Shown here piece after piece: positions 45,501 through 53,717 of a stretch of 59,138 nucleotides of DNA. This stretch comes from Gammaproteobacteria bacterium. GTDB taxonomy: Bacteria; Pseudomonadota; Gammaproteobacteria; Steroidobacterales; Steroidobacteraceae. Position numbers and translations under genes: made by a program. Location of the stretch: the NCBI GenBank assembly GCA_028293805.1, contig JAQGOC010000147.1, positions 1-59,138 on the forward strand. The letters are read 5' to 3'. The notes under the pieces are model-generated. The model searched no databases. It was not told the origin of the DNA and saw only the letters and a list, made by a program, of their open reading frames with translations. Within the stretch, counting starts at the first letter, position 1; every line of letters starts with the position of its first letter.

Positions 45501-45727
45501 CCCGGAACGTTCGATAAAGAACGCTCCAGCGGTGTTGCGAGCGAGGAGGCCATGGTTTCGGCGCTCGCGCCGGGCAGGCTGGCTGAGACCTGGATCGTCG
45601 GAAACTCGACCTGCGGCAGCGGCGCGACGGGAAGCGACAAGTAGGCGTTGAGGCCAACGAAGATGACACCCAGGGCGAGTAGTATCGTGCCTACGCGCCG
45701 TCGGATGAAGACCTCGGAAATGTTCAC
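42551..45727 (-). CDS. RND multidrug efflux permease (MdtB/MdtC type)
   Basis: The 1058-residue inner-membrane pump has the RND repeat: TM1 with FIRRRVGTILLALGVIFVGLNAYLSLPVAPLPQVEFPTI, the TM4 proton-relay pair in VGFVVDDAIVVVENVMRHLEAG, the second-half KNAIMMIDFALAAERDRGL, and two large periplasmic loops. Sequence hallmarks (LPVAPLPQVEFPTIQVSASLPGA) place it near MdtB/MdtC. It exports drugs, detergents or bile-salt-like compounds using the proton gradient. Its ATG overlaps the adaptor stop (45724-45727). Only one permease gene is present, whereas Mdt systems use two; no outer-membrane channel gene follows, so a shared TolC-type channel is likely. Confidence 0.93.
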   Translation of the reverse strand: MNISEVFIRRRVGTILLALGVIFVGLNAYLSLPVAPLPQVEFPTIQVSASLPGASAETMASSLATPLERSLSNVPGITQMTSSSSLGNTQITLQFDLSRSIDGAAQDVQTAISAAGGLLPKNLPNPPTYRKTNPADYTVLELALTSDTLPLTEVDRYAEDFIAQQISQMPGVGLVDFHGQQRPAVRVQLDPDKVAQLGLTLDDIRSIVAVQTVNGPKGSLTGPHRAVVLDATDQVMTAAGYKSIVVAYKNGAPIRLEDLGNVVDAPEDVQQAAWLQDKRAIIIDIHKQTGYNVVETIDQIKARLPQLTASLPPAAKLVLVGDRTQTIRAAVTDVQITMLITIALVILVIFFFVRNLWATIIPSVAIPLSLIGAFGVMHLLDYSLDNISLMGMTIAVGFVVDDAIVVVENVMRHLEAGKRPLRAAIDGSREVSFTIISMTLSLIAVFIPVLLMGGIVGRLFREFAVTVTVVILISGVISLTVTPMMCAWLIRHAPAETHGRIYLWSERMFEAVAGFYARTLDRVLAHPVKMLLVTIATLLLSMFLYVVAPKGFFPIVDSGFIVGTAQAAPDISFDAMANRMQALGRIVSSDPDVATADYWIGNNPTMSQARLFINLKPRNERGSTAAEVLARLKRHAASVEGIVLYMQIRQDIQVGGRLSAAQYQYTLQDGDIAELTNWSDILLRKFTAMPQLRDVSSDAQSLAASATIKIDRDTASRLGITVQAIDDLLYDAFGQRQIATLFTQLNQYHVIEEVDHRFQLSTDSLKHLYVRSSVSNQLVPLSVLASVQQGLAPIAINHQALFPAITLSFNLAPGVSLGQAVDAIRAVERQSGKPATLSGSFQGTAQAFQESLSTQPWLIFIALVAVYIVLGVLYESAVHPLTIISTLPSAGVGALLALLLCGQDLSIMGMVGIILLIGIVKKNAIMMIDFALAAERDRGLSPLAAIREGCLLRFRPIMMTTMAALFGAVPLAIGAGVGAELRRPLGIAIIGGLIASQVLTLYATPVIYLWFDRWAISMRRWRTRAQPRGATPTEDGHAEHEPHTLPAPAERPAAALDT

Positions 45728-46992
45728 GGCATGTTGTTCCGTTGAGCGAGAGGGTCGGCGGCCGGTTGGCCGGACCCCGATAGGCCGGATCCCGGTATCT
45801 CCCTGGCCTCGATGTGAGTGCCGGGCGCGATACGGTTCTGACCGTCGACTACGACTGTTTCTCCGGGGGCTACGCCTGCAAGCACTGCGGTGAAACCGTC
45901 GACAGACTGGCCGGTCGTCAGGGGACGCATCTCGACCGTCTTGTCGGCCTTGACCACGTACGTATATTCACCGCTCTGGCCGCGCATCAGCGCGCGCGTC
46001 GGAATTACGGTGACGGCTCGATCGGTCCGTACGAGGAGCCGGGCGGATACGAGGGAGCCCGGCCATAGCGTCCGGTTGGCGTTGGCGAAGATCGCTCGAA
46101 GCCGAACCTGTCCGGTGGTGGAATCGACCTGGCTGTCTACGACGGAGAGCTCGCCCTCGGCGAGGCTGCGAGTGCCATCGCGGGTGTATGCGATGACCGC
46201 CAGCTTGCCCTTCGATGAGCTCGCCAGAATGTCGGGGAGCTCATCCTGCGGCAGGGAGAAGATCACGGAGATCGGATGCATTTGCGTGACCGTGACAATG
46301 CCGGTCGCATCGCTGGCGTGCACGATCGACCCGGCATTCACCAGCCGCAGGCCGACGCGCCCGTCGATCGGAGAGACCAATCGCGTGAACTGCAGCTGCA
46401 GTTTCGCGGTGTCGACCGCTGCCTGATCCGCGCGCACCGTCGCTTCCTGTGCCGCCACCTGGGCCTTCGCCGCATCCATGATCTGGATGGCGACGCCGCC
46501 GGTGTCCAGCAGGGTCGAGTAGCGGGTGACATCGGATCTGGCATTCGCGAGCTGCGCCTGGTCCTTGGCACGAGTGGCCTCGGCCTGTGCCAATTGCGCC
46601 TCGAAGGGGCGGGGGTCGATCTGCGCCAGAAGCGCGCCCGCGCGGACCTCCTGGCCCTCCGTGAAGGCAACTTTGTCCAGCTGGCCGTCGACTCTGGCTT
46701 TGACTTCGACGACGCTCAAAGGCTGCACGGTGCCGATGCCGTTGAGGGCGACCGGCAGATCCTGAGTCGTTGCCTTGCCGACCAGCACCGGGACCGACGC
46801 CGCGTTCGGGCCTTTCGCCGCGGCCGCGCGCACGCGGTTATGAACCAGGAGGAGATAGCCCCCCAGCAGCAGAGCCGCGAGCGCCAGGGCGCTGATACGG
46901 ATAGCTTTGGCCCGCGACAGGGGGTGTCGCGGAGTGTGACTGGCGACGTCGTTCACCCAATCCTCCAATGGATACTTCGGGGCCCCAGCCAA
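45724..46992 (-). CDS. RND periplasmic adaptor (MdtA-like membrane fusion protein)
   Basis: The 422-residue protein has a single N-terminal membrane anchor (ISALALAALLLGGYLLLVHN, about residues 33-52), a lipoyl/barrel-sandwich domain (VVEVKARVDGQLDKVAFTEGQEVRAGALLAQIDPRPFEAQLAQAEA), an alpha-hairpin, and a beta-barrel domain (IDGRVGLRLVNAGSIVHA, VIPTRALMRGQSGEYTYVV). It bridges the RND permease to an outer-membrane channel. It heads the two-gene pump operon and diverges from an OmpR-type response regulator across 206 bp, suggesting that the two-component system may regulate it. Confidence 0.92.
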   Translation of the reverse strand: MAGAPKYPLEDWVNDVASHTPRHPLSRAKAIRISALALAALLLGGYLLLVHNRVRAAAAKGPNAASVPVLVGKATTQDLPVALNGIGTVQPLSVVEVKARVDGQLDKVAFTEGQEVRAGALLAQIDPRPFEAQLAQAEATRAKDQAQLANARSDVTRYSTLLDTGGVAIQIMDAAKAQVAAQEATVRADQAAVDTAKLQLQFTRLVSPIDGRVGLRLVNAGSIVHASDATGIVTVTQMHPISVIFSLPQDELPDILASSSKGKLAVIAYTRDGTRSLAEGELSVVDSQVDSTTGQVRLRAIFANANRTLWPGSLVSARLLVRTDRAVTVIPTRALMRGQSGEYTYVVKADKTVEMRPLTTGQSVDGFTAVLAGVAPGETVVVDGQNRIAPGTHIEAREIPGSGLSGSGQPAADPLAQRNNMP

Positions 46993-47122
46993 GGCCGCCC
47001 GGCGCGAATTTCCCAGGCTTGCATCGGGCTGACGGCGTCGACGCCCGATTGTGCCGGAGCGTCGCAGATGAAGCTGAAGACTAGATCGCCGAGGATGCCG
47101 CAGGAGCCGCGGCGCCGTCTTC

Positions 47123-47136
47123 TAAAATCGATTTTA
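47123..47136. promoter_or_regulatory. 14-bp AT-rich palindrome TAAAATCGATTTTA upstream of the response regulator
   Basis: A perfect palindrome in a GC-rich genome lies 62 bp upstream of the regulator start, in the divergent region with the RND operon. A TATGAT hexamer at 47166-47171 may be the -10 of the regulator promoter. The palindrome would then lie near -40, a place where an activator or repressor could act. Function inferred. Confidence 0.42.
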
Positions 47137-47198
47137 CGTCAGCGATCAGGCTATTTCCTACGGTATATGATGGGCCCTCGAGGATCACAGGAGCCGAT

Positions 47199-47882
47199 AT
47201 GACGAGAGTCCTGGTCGTGGAGGACGATGCACAGACTGCCGCGGAGATCGCGGCCGCGCTGGCCGACCATGGGTTTGAGGTGGAATGCGCCGTTTCCGGG
47301 CAGGATGCCCTGGACCGCGCGATTGCGGATCGGTACTCGGCGATCGTCCTGGACCGCATGCTTCCCGGCGGCGTCGACGGCCTCACCGTCCTGGGGAGTC
47401 TGCGCGGGCTCGGCATTGACGCCCCGGTGCTCATCCTGAGCGCCTTGTCCGCCGTCGACGAGCGTGTGCGCGGCCTGCGGGCGGGCGGCGACGATTATCT
47501 GACGAAGCCGTTCGAATCGCTGGAGTTGACCGCGCGGATCGAAGTACTGCTCAGGCGGCGCACGATCCCGGAGAGGCAGACCATGCTGCGCGTCGGCGAT
47601 CTGGAGGTCGACCTGCTGAAGCGGGAGGTCCGGCGCGGCGGGCGCGACATCGAGTTGTTGCCACGCGAATACCGCTTGCTCGAATACCTGCTGCGTCATC
47701 CCGGACAGGTGATCACCCGTACCATGCTCTTCGAGGAGGTCTGGTCGTATCGCTATGACCAGAGAACCAATGTCATTGACGTTCACATGGGCAAGCTGCG
47801 CCGCAAGCTCGATGACGGCGGGCTGCCGTCGATGATTCAGACCGTGCGCGGCTCCGGGTACATTCTCCGTGCGGCTGACTGA
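47199..47882 (+). CDS. OmpR/PhoB-family response regulator
   Basis: The 227-residue protein has a receiver domain with the acidic pocket at residues 8-10 (VVEDD), phospho-acceptor Asp52 in AIVLDRMLPGG and Lys in DDYLTKPFE. A C-terminal winged-helix domain follows (ELLPREYRLLEYLLRHPGQVITRTMLFEEVW, TNVIDVHMGKLRRKLD, TVRGSGYIL). It binds DNA on phosphorylation by the kinase that starts inside its last codons (14-bp overlap). The divergent RND pump operon and its own promoter are likely targets; the resemblance is to QseB/CusR-type regulators. Confidence 0.93.
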   Translation: MTRVLVVEDDAQTAAEIAAALADHGFEVECAVSGQDALDRAIADRYSAIVLDRMLPGGVDGLTVLGSLRGLGIDAPVLILSALSAVDERVRGLRAGGDDYLTKPFESLELTARIEVLLRRRTIPERQTMLRVGDLEVDLLKREVRRGGRDIELLPREYRLLEYLLRHPGQVITRTMLFEEVWSYRYDQRTNVIDVHMGKLRRKLDDGGLPSMIQTVRGSGYILRAAD

Positions 47883-49302
47883 TCTTCCCCTCACGACCAG
47901 CTTCCGGCTCTCGGTGCTGTTCCTCGGCCTGTTCGGCGTCTCATCGTTCGTGTTCTTCGGATTCCTCTTCTGGAAGACCACGACCTATCTCAATAACTCG
48001 GTCGATGACCGGCTGCAGCGGAACTTGGGTGTCTACGCTCTCGCCAACCTCGCGGAAGTGGAGCAGCGCATGCGTACGCATGCCCAGCGCGATCCGGACG
48101 GCTGGTGGCCGTTTGGCCTGTTCGATCCTGCCGGTCACTACCTGTCGGGCAATCTGACGGTCCTGCCGCAACGTCCGGCGCGATTCCGGCAATATTTCGA
48201 ATTCAAGCTGCGGCGCGCGGGCCGTGCCGCGCCGTTTCGGGGGGTTGCCGACCGCCTGCCGACGGGCAACATCATCTTTCTGAGCGAGAACGTCACCGAG
48301 ATTCGCGCCTTTCAGGATCTGCTGCTCAAGGCCATGGCCTGGGGGGGAATTCTCGTGCTGGCCATTGGACTCGCCGGTGCCGTGATCACCGGCCGGGGCG
48401 CGGTACGTCAGATCAAGGGCATCACGGACGCCATCGAGCGCATCGTGACCGGAGATCTGGCCAAGCGCCTGCCGACGGATCGGGGCGCTGGCGACCTCGA
48501 CCGGCTGGTCCATGTCGTCAATGGAATGTTGGACGACATCGAGCGGCTGATGCGGGAGGTCAAGGGCGTTACCGACGACATCGCGCACGACTTGCGTACG
48601 CCTCTCACGCGGCTCCTGGGAGGTCTGGAGCGCGCTCGACGCCGCACTACATCGACCCACGAATACGCCGCCGCCGTCGATGAGGCGATCGCGGAAACGA
48701 AAGCCGTCCTGGGGACGTTCAGCGCGCTGTTACGCATCGCGGAGGTCGAGGATGGCGCGCGGCGCGCGGGCTTCACGAAAATCGACCTCGGGCGGATTGC
48801 GGCCGACGTGGTGGAATTTCACGCGCCGGTGGCTGAGGAGCGCGGGGTGTTGCTTTCGTTCGACACCGATGCGCACGCGCTCCCGCAGATGTCCGGTGAT
48901 CCGAGCCTGTTGTTCGAAGCGATCAGCAACCTCGTGGACAACGCCATCAAATTCAGCCCCACGGGAGGCTGTGTCGGCGTGCGGACCTTCTGCTACAACG
49001 GGTCCATTGGCGTCGCGGTATCGGATAACGGGCCGGGCATTCCCCATCAGGAACGCGAGGCGGTTTTGCGGCGCTTTCACCGCCTCGAGAAGAGCCGTCA
49101 TACACCTGGCAGCGGGTTGGGCCTGAGTCTGGTGGCCGCTGTAGCGAAGTTGCACGGTCTCACGCTGTCGTTCGATTTCGCGTATCCCGGGTCCTGCGTG
49201 ACTCTGGAGCGCGATCTATCGGGGCAATCCTTGACTGCGGATCCCGCGATTGCGGGCGAAGGACCCGAGCCGCAAGTGCACGCGATATCCTCCGGCGCAT
49301 GA
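47869..49302 (+). CDS. Two-component sensor histidine kinase
   Basis: The 477-residue kinase starts with GTG inside the regulator gene. It has two membrane segments (about 14-34 and 159-175) enclosing a roughly 120-residue periplasmic sensor, a HAMP domain, the H-box DDIAHDLRTPLTRLLGGLE with phospho-acceptor His240, and the N, G1 and G2 boxes NLVDNAIKFSPTGG, VSDNGPGIPHQE and GSGLGLSLVAAVAKLHG. It is a membrane autokinase for the adjacent regulator. Its stop overlaps the start of a His-rich DMT transporter by 4 bp (49299-49302), tying sensing to that transporter. The signal is unknown. Confidence 0.93.
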   Translation: MRLTDLPLTTSFRLSVLFLGLFGVSSFVFFGFLFWKTTTYLNNSVDDRLQRNLGVYALANLAEVEQRMRTHAQRDPDGWWPFGLFDPAGHYLSGNLTVLPQRPARFRQYFEFKLRRAGRAAPFRGVADRLPTGNIIFLSENVTEIRAFQDLLLKAMAWGGILVLAIGLAGAVITGRGAVRQIKGITDAIERIVTGDLAKRLPTDRGAGDLDRLVHVVNGMLDDIERLMREVKGVTDDIAHDLRTPLTRLLGGLERARRRTTSTHEYAAAVDEAIAETKAVLGTFSALLRIAEVEDGARRAGFTKIDLGRIAADVVEFHAPVAEERGVLLSFDTDAHALPQMSGDPSLLFEAISNLVDNAIKFSPTGGCVGVRTFCYNGSIGVAVSDNGPGIPHQEREAVLRRFHRLEKSRHTPGSGLGLSLVAAVAKLHGLTLSFDFAYPGSCVTLERDLSGQSLTADPAIAGEGPEPQVHAISSGA

Positions 49303-50372
49303 GCCGCAGGCGCAATCCATCCGGTGCGCTGCATCCCGGAGTAGCGGCTGCGCTGGTCTCTGCGCTGCTGTTCGGCGCGACTACGCCCGTCGCGAAGCAG
49401 CTTCTTGCCGGAACCCATCCACTTCTGATCGCGGGACTGCTGTATGTGGGCAGCGGCATTGGGGTAAGCGTGCTGCGGATCGTGCAGGATCGCGGCTGGT
49501 CCGCAACCGGGCTTACGGCTCACGATTGGCCTTGGCTGGCTGTGTCGACTCTCGTGGGCGGCATGGTTGCGCCGGCGTTGCTCATGACCGGTCTTGCACG
49601 GGCGGACGCGGCGGCCGCGTCGTTGCTATTGAACCTCGAGGTAGTGTTTACGGCCGTGCTAGCGTGGCTGGTGTTTCGCGAGGCTGCGAGCCGGCGCGTC
49701 GTGTTGGGGCTGGTCATCATTTTCGCAGGAGGGCTCGTTCTGGTCTGGCCGGCGCGGTTCTCCTCGGCGGGCAGTCCGCTCGCGCTGCTGGCGATCGTGG
49801 GCGCGTCCCTTTGCTGGGCGCTCGACAACAATTTGACGCGCAAGATCTCGGCGAGTGATTCGCGTGTCATCGCCGCGAACAAAGGTCTCGTTGCCGGAGT
49901 TACCACTACCACGTTGGCATTTGGGCTCGGCGCCGCTCTTCCGCCGCTGCCGCATGTGCTGGGTACGCTTTTGATCGGGTTTCTGGGTTATGGTCTGAGC
50001 CTCATGCTATTCATCGTCGCGCTACGCCAACTGGGGACCGCGCGAACGAGCGCGTACTTCGCAATGGCACCTTTCATCGGTGCCGGCGTCGCGCTTCTCC
50101 TGTATGGGCAGTCCAGTGGTGGTGCGTTCTGGCTGGCGGCGCTGTGCATGGGGCTCGGTGTCTGGTTGCACGTGACCGAAGACCACGACCACGAGCACGT
50201 GCATGAGCCGCTGTTGCATTCACATTCCCATACACACGATGAACATCATCAGCATGAACATGATTTTGACTGGGACGGCCTGAAGCCTCACACCCACGAG
50301 CACCACCACGGATGGCTGCGGCATGGACATACTCACTTTCCGGATATTCACCATCGACACGGACACGGCTGA
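49299..50372 (+). CDS. EamA/DMT-family transporter with a histidine-rich C-terminal tail
   Basis: The 357-residue protein has ten membrane segments in two EamA repeats (VAAALVSALLFGATTPVAKQLL; LLAIVGASLCWALDNNLTRKIS), as in small-molecule exporters of the drug/metabolite superfamily. After TM10 it carries a roughly 65-residue tail with about 25 histidines (HDHEHVHEPLLHSHSHTHDE and later HEHHHGWLRHGHTH). Such tails bind Ni, Co or Zn and are unusual for EamA proteins. It is translationally coupled to the histidine kinase. A metal-related transport or metal-buffering role is inferred; standard EamA substrates are amino acids or metabolites. Confidence 0.87.
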   Translation: MSRRRNPSGALHPGVAAALVSALLFGATTPVAKQLLAGTHPLLIAGLLYVGSGIGVSVLRIVQDRGWSATGLTAHDWPWLAVSTLVGGMVAPALLMTGLARADAAAASLLLNLEVVFTAVLAWLVFREAASRRVVLGLVIIFAGGLVLVWPARFSSAGSPLALLAIVGASLCWALDNNLTRKISASDSRVIAANKGLVAGVTTTTLAFGLGAALPPLPHVLGTLLIGFLGYGLSLMLFIVALRQLGTARTSAYFAMAPFIGAGVALLLYGQSSGGAFWLAALCMGLGVWLHVTEDHDHEHVHEPLLHSHSHTHDEHHQHEHDFDWDGLKPHTHEHHHGWLRHGHTHFPDIHHRHGHG

Positions 50373-50384
50373 GGAGCATTACTT

Positions 50385-51107
50385 ATGAAGCTCACGGACT
50401 TCAAGGCGCTGACGTTCGATTGTTACGGAACGCTGATCGACTGGGAGACCGGACTTTTCAATGCCCTGCAGCCGCTGCTACGAAGTGCAGGGGTCACACT
50501 GGGGCGAGGCGAGGTCCTGGCGGCGTTCGGCCGGCATGAAGTCGCGCAGCAGGCGGCGTCGCCGCAGATGATCTATTCCGAGCTGCTCGCAGAGGTTCAT
50601 CGCCGTCTCGCGGGCGAGTGGGGTGTGACTGGAGCCGAGGAGGGCGCGATCGCGTTCGGGAAGTCGGTGCCGGACTGGCCTGAGTTTCCGGACACGCCGG
50701 CGTCGCTGCAATATCTCCAGCGCTACTACAAGCTCGTCATCCTGTCGAACGTCGACCGCGAGAGCTTCGCGGGCACGAGCCGCCGTCTGGGGGTCAATTT
50801 CGATGCGATCTGCACGGCGCAGGACATCGGATCGTACAAGCCCGATCCGCGGAATTTCGCGTACCTGGTCAAGACGCTCGCAGGCCTTGGCGTGTTGAAA
50901 CGCAACATACTGCATACCGCACAGAGTCTGTATCACGATCACGGCCCGGCACAGGCCGCGGGGCTGACTACGGCGTGGATAGACCGTCAGCATCAGGAAA
51001 AGGGGTGGGGCGCGACGGTGCCGCCCATGGGGACACCACGGTATGATTTCCGCTTCGCGAGCATGGCGGAGATGGTGAAGGCGCACCAAGAGCACCTGAG
51101 CAACTGA
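50385..51107 (+). CDS. HAD hydrolase, haloacid dehalogenase type II-like
   Basis: The 240-residue protein is a HAD enzyme: nucleophile Asp12 in LTFDCYGTLIDWE, motif II in KLVILSNVDRESF, the motif III Lys region GSYKPDPRNFAYLV, and motif IV in YHDHGPAQAAGLTTAWI. The DCYGTL start and the cap sequence fit L-2-haloacid dehalogenase or related phosphatases. It lies 12 bp after the DMT transporter and converges with glcE, 28 bp apart. A phosphoglycolate-phosphatase-like role would produce glycolate for GlcDE, but this is only positional inference. Confidence 0.86.
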   Translation: MKLTDFKALTFDCYGTLIDWETGLFNALQPLLRSAGVTLGRGEVLAAFGRHEVAQQAASPQMIYSELLAEVHRRLAGEWGVTGAEEGAIAFGKSVPDWPEFPDTPASLQYLQRYYKLVILSNVDRESFAGTSRRLGVNFDAICTAQDIGSYKPDPRNFAYLVKTLAGLGVLKRNILHTAQSLYHDHGPAQAAGLTTAWIDRQHQEKGWGATVPPMGTPRYDFRFASMAEMVKAHQEHLSN

Positions 51108-51135
51108 GGACGTTCGTCTTCGTCGCTATCGGCGG

Positions 51136-52239
51136 TTAGAGGCCCGCGATCATTCGGCCCGGGTTGAAGATTCCGTGCGGATCGAATCGTTCTTTCAAGC
51201 GGCGGTGGAGCTCGGCCACGGCCGGCTGAAGTGGGTGGAACCGGCCCGTTGAGGGTGCAGGGCCGCGCCAGCATATTGCGGTGCCGCCGGCAGCCGATGC
51301 GGCCGCGCGGACGTCGACGTTTTGCGCGTCCGGATCCCGATCCTCGCTGGCGTACCAGCGTAACGCTCCGCCCCAGTCGATGAGTAGCTCGCCGGGAAGG
51401 GTCAGCGGCGCGGTGGTGTCCGGTAGGGATAGGCGCCAAATACTGCTGTTGTTGAAAATGGGATGGCTGCAGTGACGTAGGGCGTTCCACCACTGCGCAG
51501 CCGATGTTGCCTCCACGCGCTCGCCGCCAAGGCCTTCCTTCGCGGTGCGTACGGCGGAGGCGGCGCCGGAGAGGCGCAGGTATGCGGCTCCTTCGCACCA
51601 CGCTGCTCCCGAGATTGGCAGGGGCTGGCCGCTCCAGCGGTTGAAGGCTGCGACGGCTTCCTGTGCCGACAGTGGGAAGCGGAGTGTTTCTTCCGCGCGT
51701 GGCATCGGCAGCACCTTGAGGGATACTTCCGTAATGATTCCGAGGATTCCGAGGGAGCCGCACAGCAGGCGCGACACGTCGAAACCGGCGACGTTCTTCA
51801 TGACCTGGCCGCCGAAGCGCAGCACTTCTCCCCGCGCATCGAGAAGCGTCGCTCCCAACACGAAATCGCGAGCCGCCCCGGCGTACATGCGGCGCGGCCC
51901 GGACAGCCCCGCCGCGATGACACCGCCAATGGTCGGGTCACCACCGAACGCGGGCGGCTCGAAGGCGAGAAACTGGCCCCGTTCGGCCAATGCGGTCTCG
52001 ATTTCCGACAGCGCAGTCCCGCATCGGGCCGTGAGAACCAGCTCGGACGGTTCGTAATCGACGATGCCTCGATAGGAACGCAGGTCGAGGGCGTCGCCGG
52101 CGACAGGCTCCCCGACGACGCATTCGCCGTAAAAATCCTTGGTGCCGGCGCCTCGCAGTCGCAGACGTTTGCGCTCGTGATGCGCGGCGGTCACGCATTC
52201 ACGCAGCTCGCTCAGCGTGGCGCCCGGTGGTGCGGTCAT
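51136..52239 (-). CDS. glcE: Glycolate oxidase FAD-binding subunit
   Basis: The 367-residue protein has the FAD-binding PCMH domain of GlcE (LRLRGAGTKDFYG, GIVDYEPSELVLTARCGTALSEIETAL, FGGDPTIGGVIAAGLSGPRRMYAGAARDFVLG, VMKNVAGFDVSRLLCGSLG) and the C-terminal signature FDPHGIFNPGRM. With GlcD and GlcF it oxidises glycolate to glyoxylate at the inner membrane. It begins 3 bp after glcD. The iron-sulfur subunit glcF, normally next, is absent: a convergent HAD gene occupies that place. Confidence 0.93.
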   Translation of the reverse strand: MTAPPGATLSELRECVTAAHHERKRLRLRGAGTKDFYGECVVGEPVAGDALDLRSYRGIVDYEPSELVLTARCGTALSEIETALAERGQFLAFEPPAFGGDPTIGGVIAAGLSGPRRMYAGAARDFVLGATLLDARGEVLRFGGQVMKNVAGFDVSRLLCGSLGILGIITEVSLKVLPMPRAEETLRFPLSAQEAVAAFNRWSGQPLPISGAAWCEGAAYLRLSGAASAVRTAKEGLGGERVEATSAAQWWNALRHCSHPIFNNSSIWRLSLPDTTAPLTLPGELLIDWGGALRWYASEDRDPDAQNVDVRAAASAAGGTAICWRGPAPSTGRFHPLQPAVAELHRRLKERFDPHGIFNPGRMIAGL

Positions 52240-52242
52240 GCG

Positions 52243-53697
52243 TTAGAAGCGGGGCAGGTCGGAATGAGGTAACGCGCCGCCGCGCACGTGCATCTTGCCG
52301 TATTCGGCGCAGCGCGCGAGTGTCGGAATGGCCTTGCCGGGATTCAGCAGGCCAGCCGGATCGAACGCTGCCTTCACCGCGAAGAAAGCCGCGCGTTCGG
52401 CTTCGGAGAATTGCACGCACATGGAATTTATTTTCTCGATTCCGACACCGTGCTCGCCCGTGATCGTGCCGCCGAGCCGCACACATAGCTCGAGGATCTC
52501 GGCGCCGAACCGATCGGCCCGCTCCCACTCGCCTGGCGTGTTGGCGTCGAACAGGATCAGCGGATGCAGGTTGCCATCGCCTGCGTGGAAGACGTTCATG
52601 CACCTGAGTCCGTAGCGCGTCTCCATCGCCTCGATCGCCTTGAGCATGGGGCCCAGGTTTTTGCGCGGGATGGTACCGTCCATGCAGTAATAGTCGGGAG
52701 AAACGCGGCCTGCGGCTGGAAAAGCGTTCTTCCGGCCCGACCAGAACCGCAGGCGTTCCGCCTCGGTGTTCGACACAGTCATCGCCGTAGCGCCGGCAGT
52801 GCTCAGCACTCCCTCGATCTCGGCAATCTGGTCGGCGACTTCTTCGGGCGTGCCGTCTGCCTCCGCGAGGAGAATCGCTTCGGCCGCCAGGTCATAGCCG
52901 GCCTGCACGAAAGGCTCGACGGCGGCCGTGGCCTTGCGATCCATCATCTCGAGACCGGCGGGTATGATTCCGGCGGCGATGATCGCGGCGACGGCGTTGC
53001 CCGCCTCGCACACGTCGGCAAACGAAGCCATCACGACGCGCGCGAGCTGCGGTCGAGGCACGAGCTTGACGATGACTTCGGTGACGACCATGAGCAGCCC
53101 CTCGGAGCCGATCGCGAGGGCGAGAAGATCGAGCCCCGGCCGATCCGGCGCGCGGCTGCCCAGCTCGAGCAGCTCACCCTCCATAGTGTAGCCCCGGATA
53201 CCGAGCACGTTGTGCACGGTCAGGCCGTATTTCAGGCAATGCACGCCACCGGAGTTTTCGGCCACGTTGCCGCCTATGGAGCAGGCGATCTGTGACGAAG
53301 GGTCCGGCGCGTAGTAGAGGCCATGTGGGGCCGCGGCGTCCGAGACCTGCAGGTTGCGGACTCCAGGCTGAAGTCGCGCAATGCGTGCCAGCGCGTCGAT
53401 CTCCAGAATCTTGTTCAACCGGGCGAGCGACAGCAGCACTCCCGAGGCGTGTGGCGTCGCTCCACCCGACAGTCCCGTGCCAGATCCCCGCGCGACGACG
53501 GGCACCTCCAGGCGGCGGCACGTGACCAGGACCTGCCTTACTTCCTCCTCCGTGCGCGGCAGGACGACCAGCATCGGTATCTGGCGAAATGCGGTCAGCC
53601 CGTCGCACTCGTAAGGATGCAACTCCTCGTCCCGGGAAAGGACGCTGTCCGCGGGGAGCAGCTGCCGCAGGGCGGCGGCGACATCATGCTGTCTCAT
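52243..53697 (-). CDS. glcD: Glycolate oxidase subunit GlcD
   Basis: The 484-residue protein starts MRQHDVAAALRQLLPADSV. It has an FAD PCMH domain (VVARGSGTGLSGGATP, GVRNLQVSDAAAPHGLYYAPDPSSQ, CSIGGNVAENSGGVHCLKYG) and the FAD-oxidase C-terminal domain ending in TGEHGVGIEKI and DPAGLLNPGKAIP. It is the flavoprotein that oxidises glycolate or D-lactate-like 2-hydroxyacids. The start at 53697 excludes a long upstream stretch that lies antisense to the ATPase gene. It begins 20 bp downstream of the P-type ATPase stop on the same strand, so metal and glycolate genes may be co-transcribed. Confidence 0.93.
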   Translation of the reverse strand: MRQHDVAAALRQLLPADSVLSRDEELHPYECDGLTAFRQIPMLVVLPRTEEEVRQVLVTCRRLEVPVVARGSGTGLSGGATPHASGVLLSLARLNKILEIDALARIARLQPGVRNLQVSDAAAPHGLYYAPDPSSQIACSIGGNVAENSGGVHCLKYGLTVHNVLGIRGYTMEGELLELGSRAPDRPGLDLLALAIGSEGLLMVVTEVIVKLVPRPQLARVVMASFADVCEAGNAVAAIIAAGIIPAGLEMMDRKATAAVEPFVQAGYDLAAEAILLAEADGTPEEVADQIAEIEGVLSTAGATAMTVSNTEAERLRFWSGRKNAFPAAGRVSPDYYCMDGTIPRKNLGPMLKAIEAMETRYGLRCMNVFHAGDGNLHPLILFDANTPGEWERADRFGAEILELCVRLGGTITGEHGVGIEKINSMCVQFSEAERAAFFAVKAAFDPAGLLNPGKAIPTLARCAEYGKMHVRGGALPHSDLPRF

Positions 53698-53717
53698 GCC
53701 GCAATCGTAACGCGATC

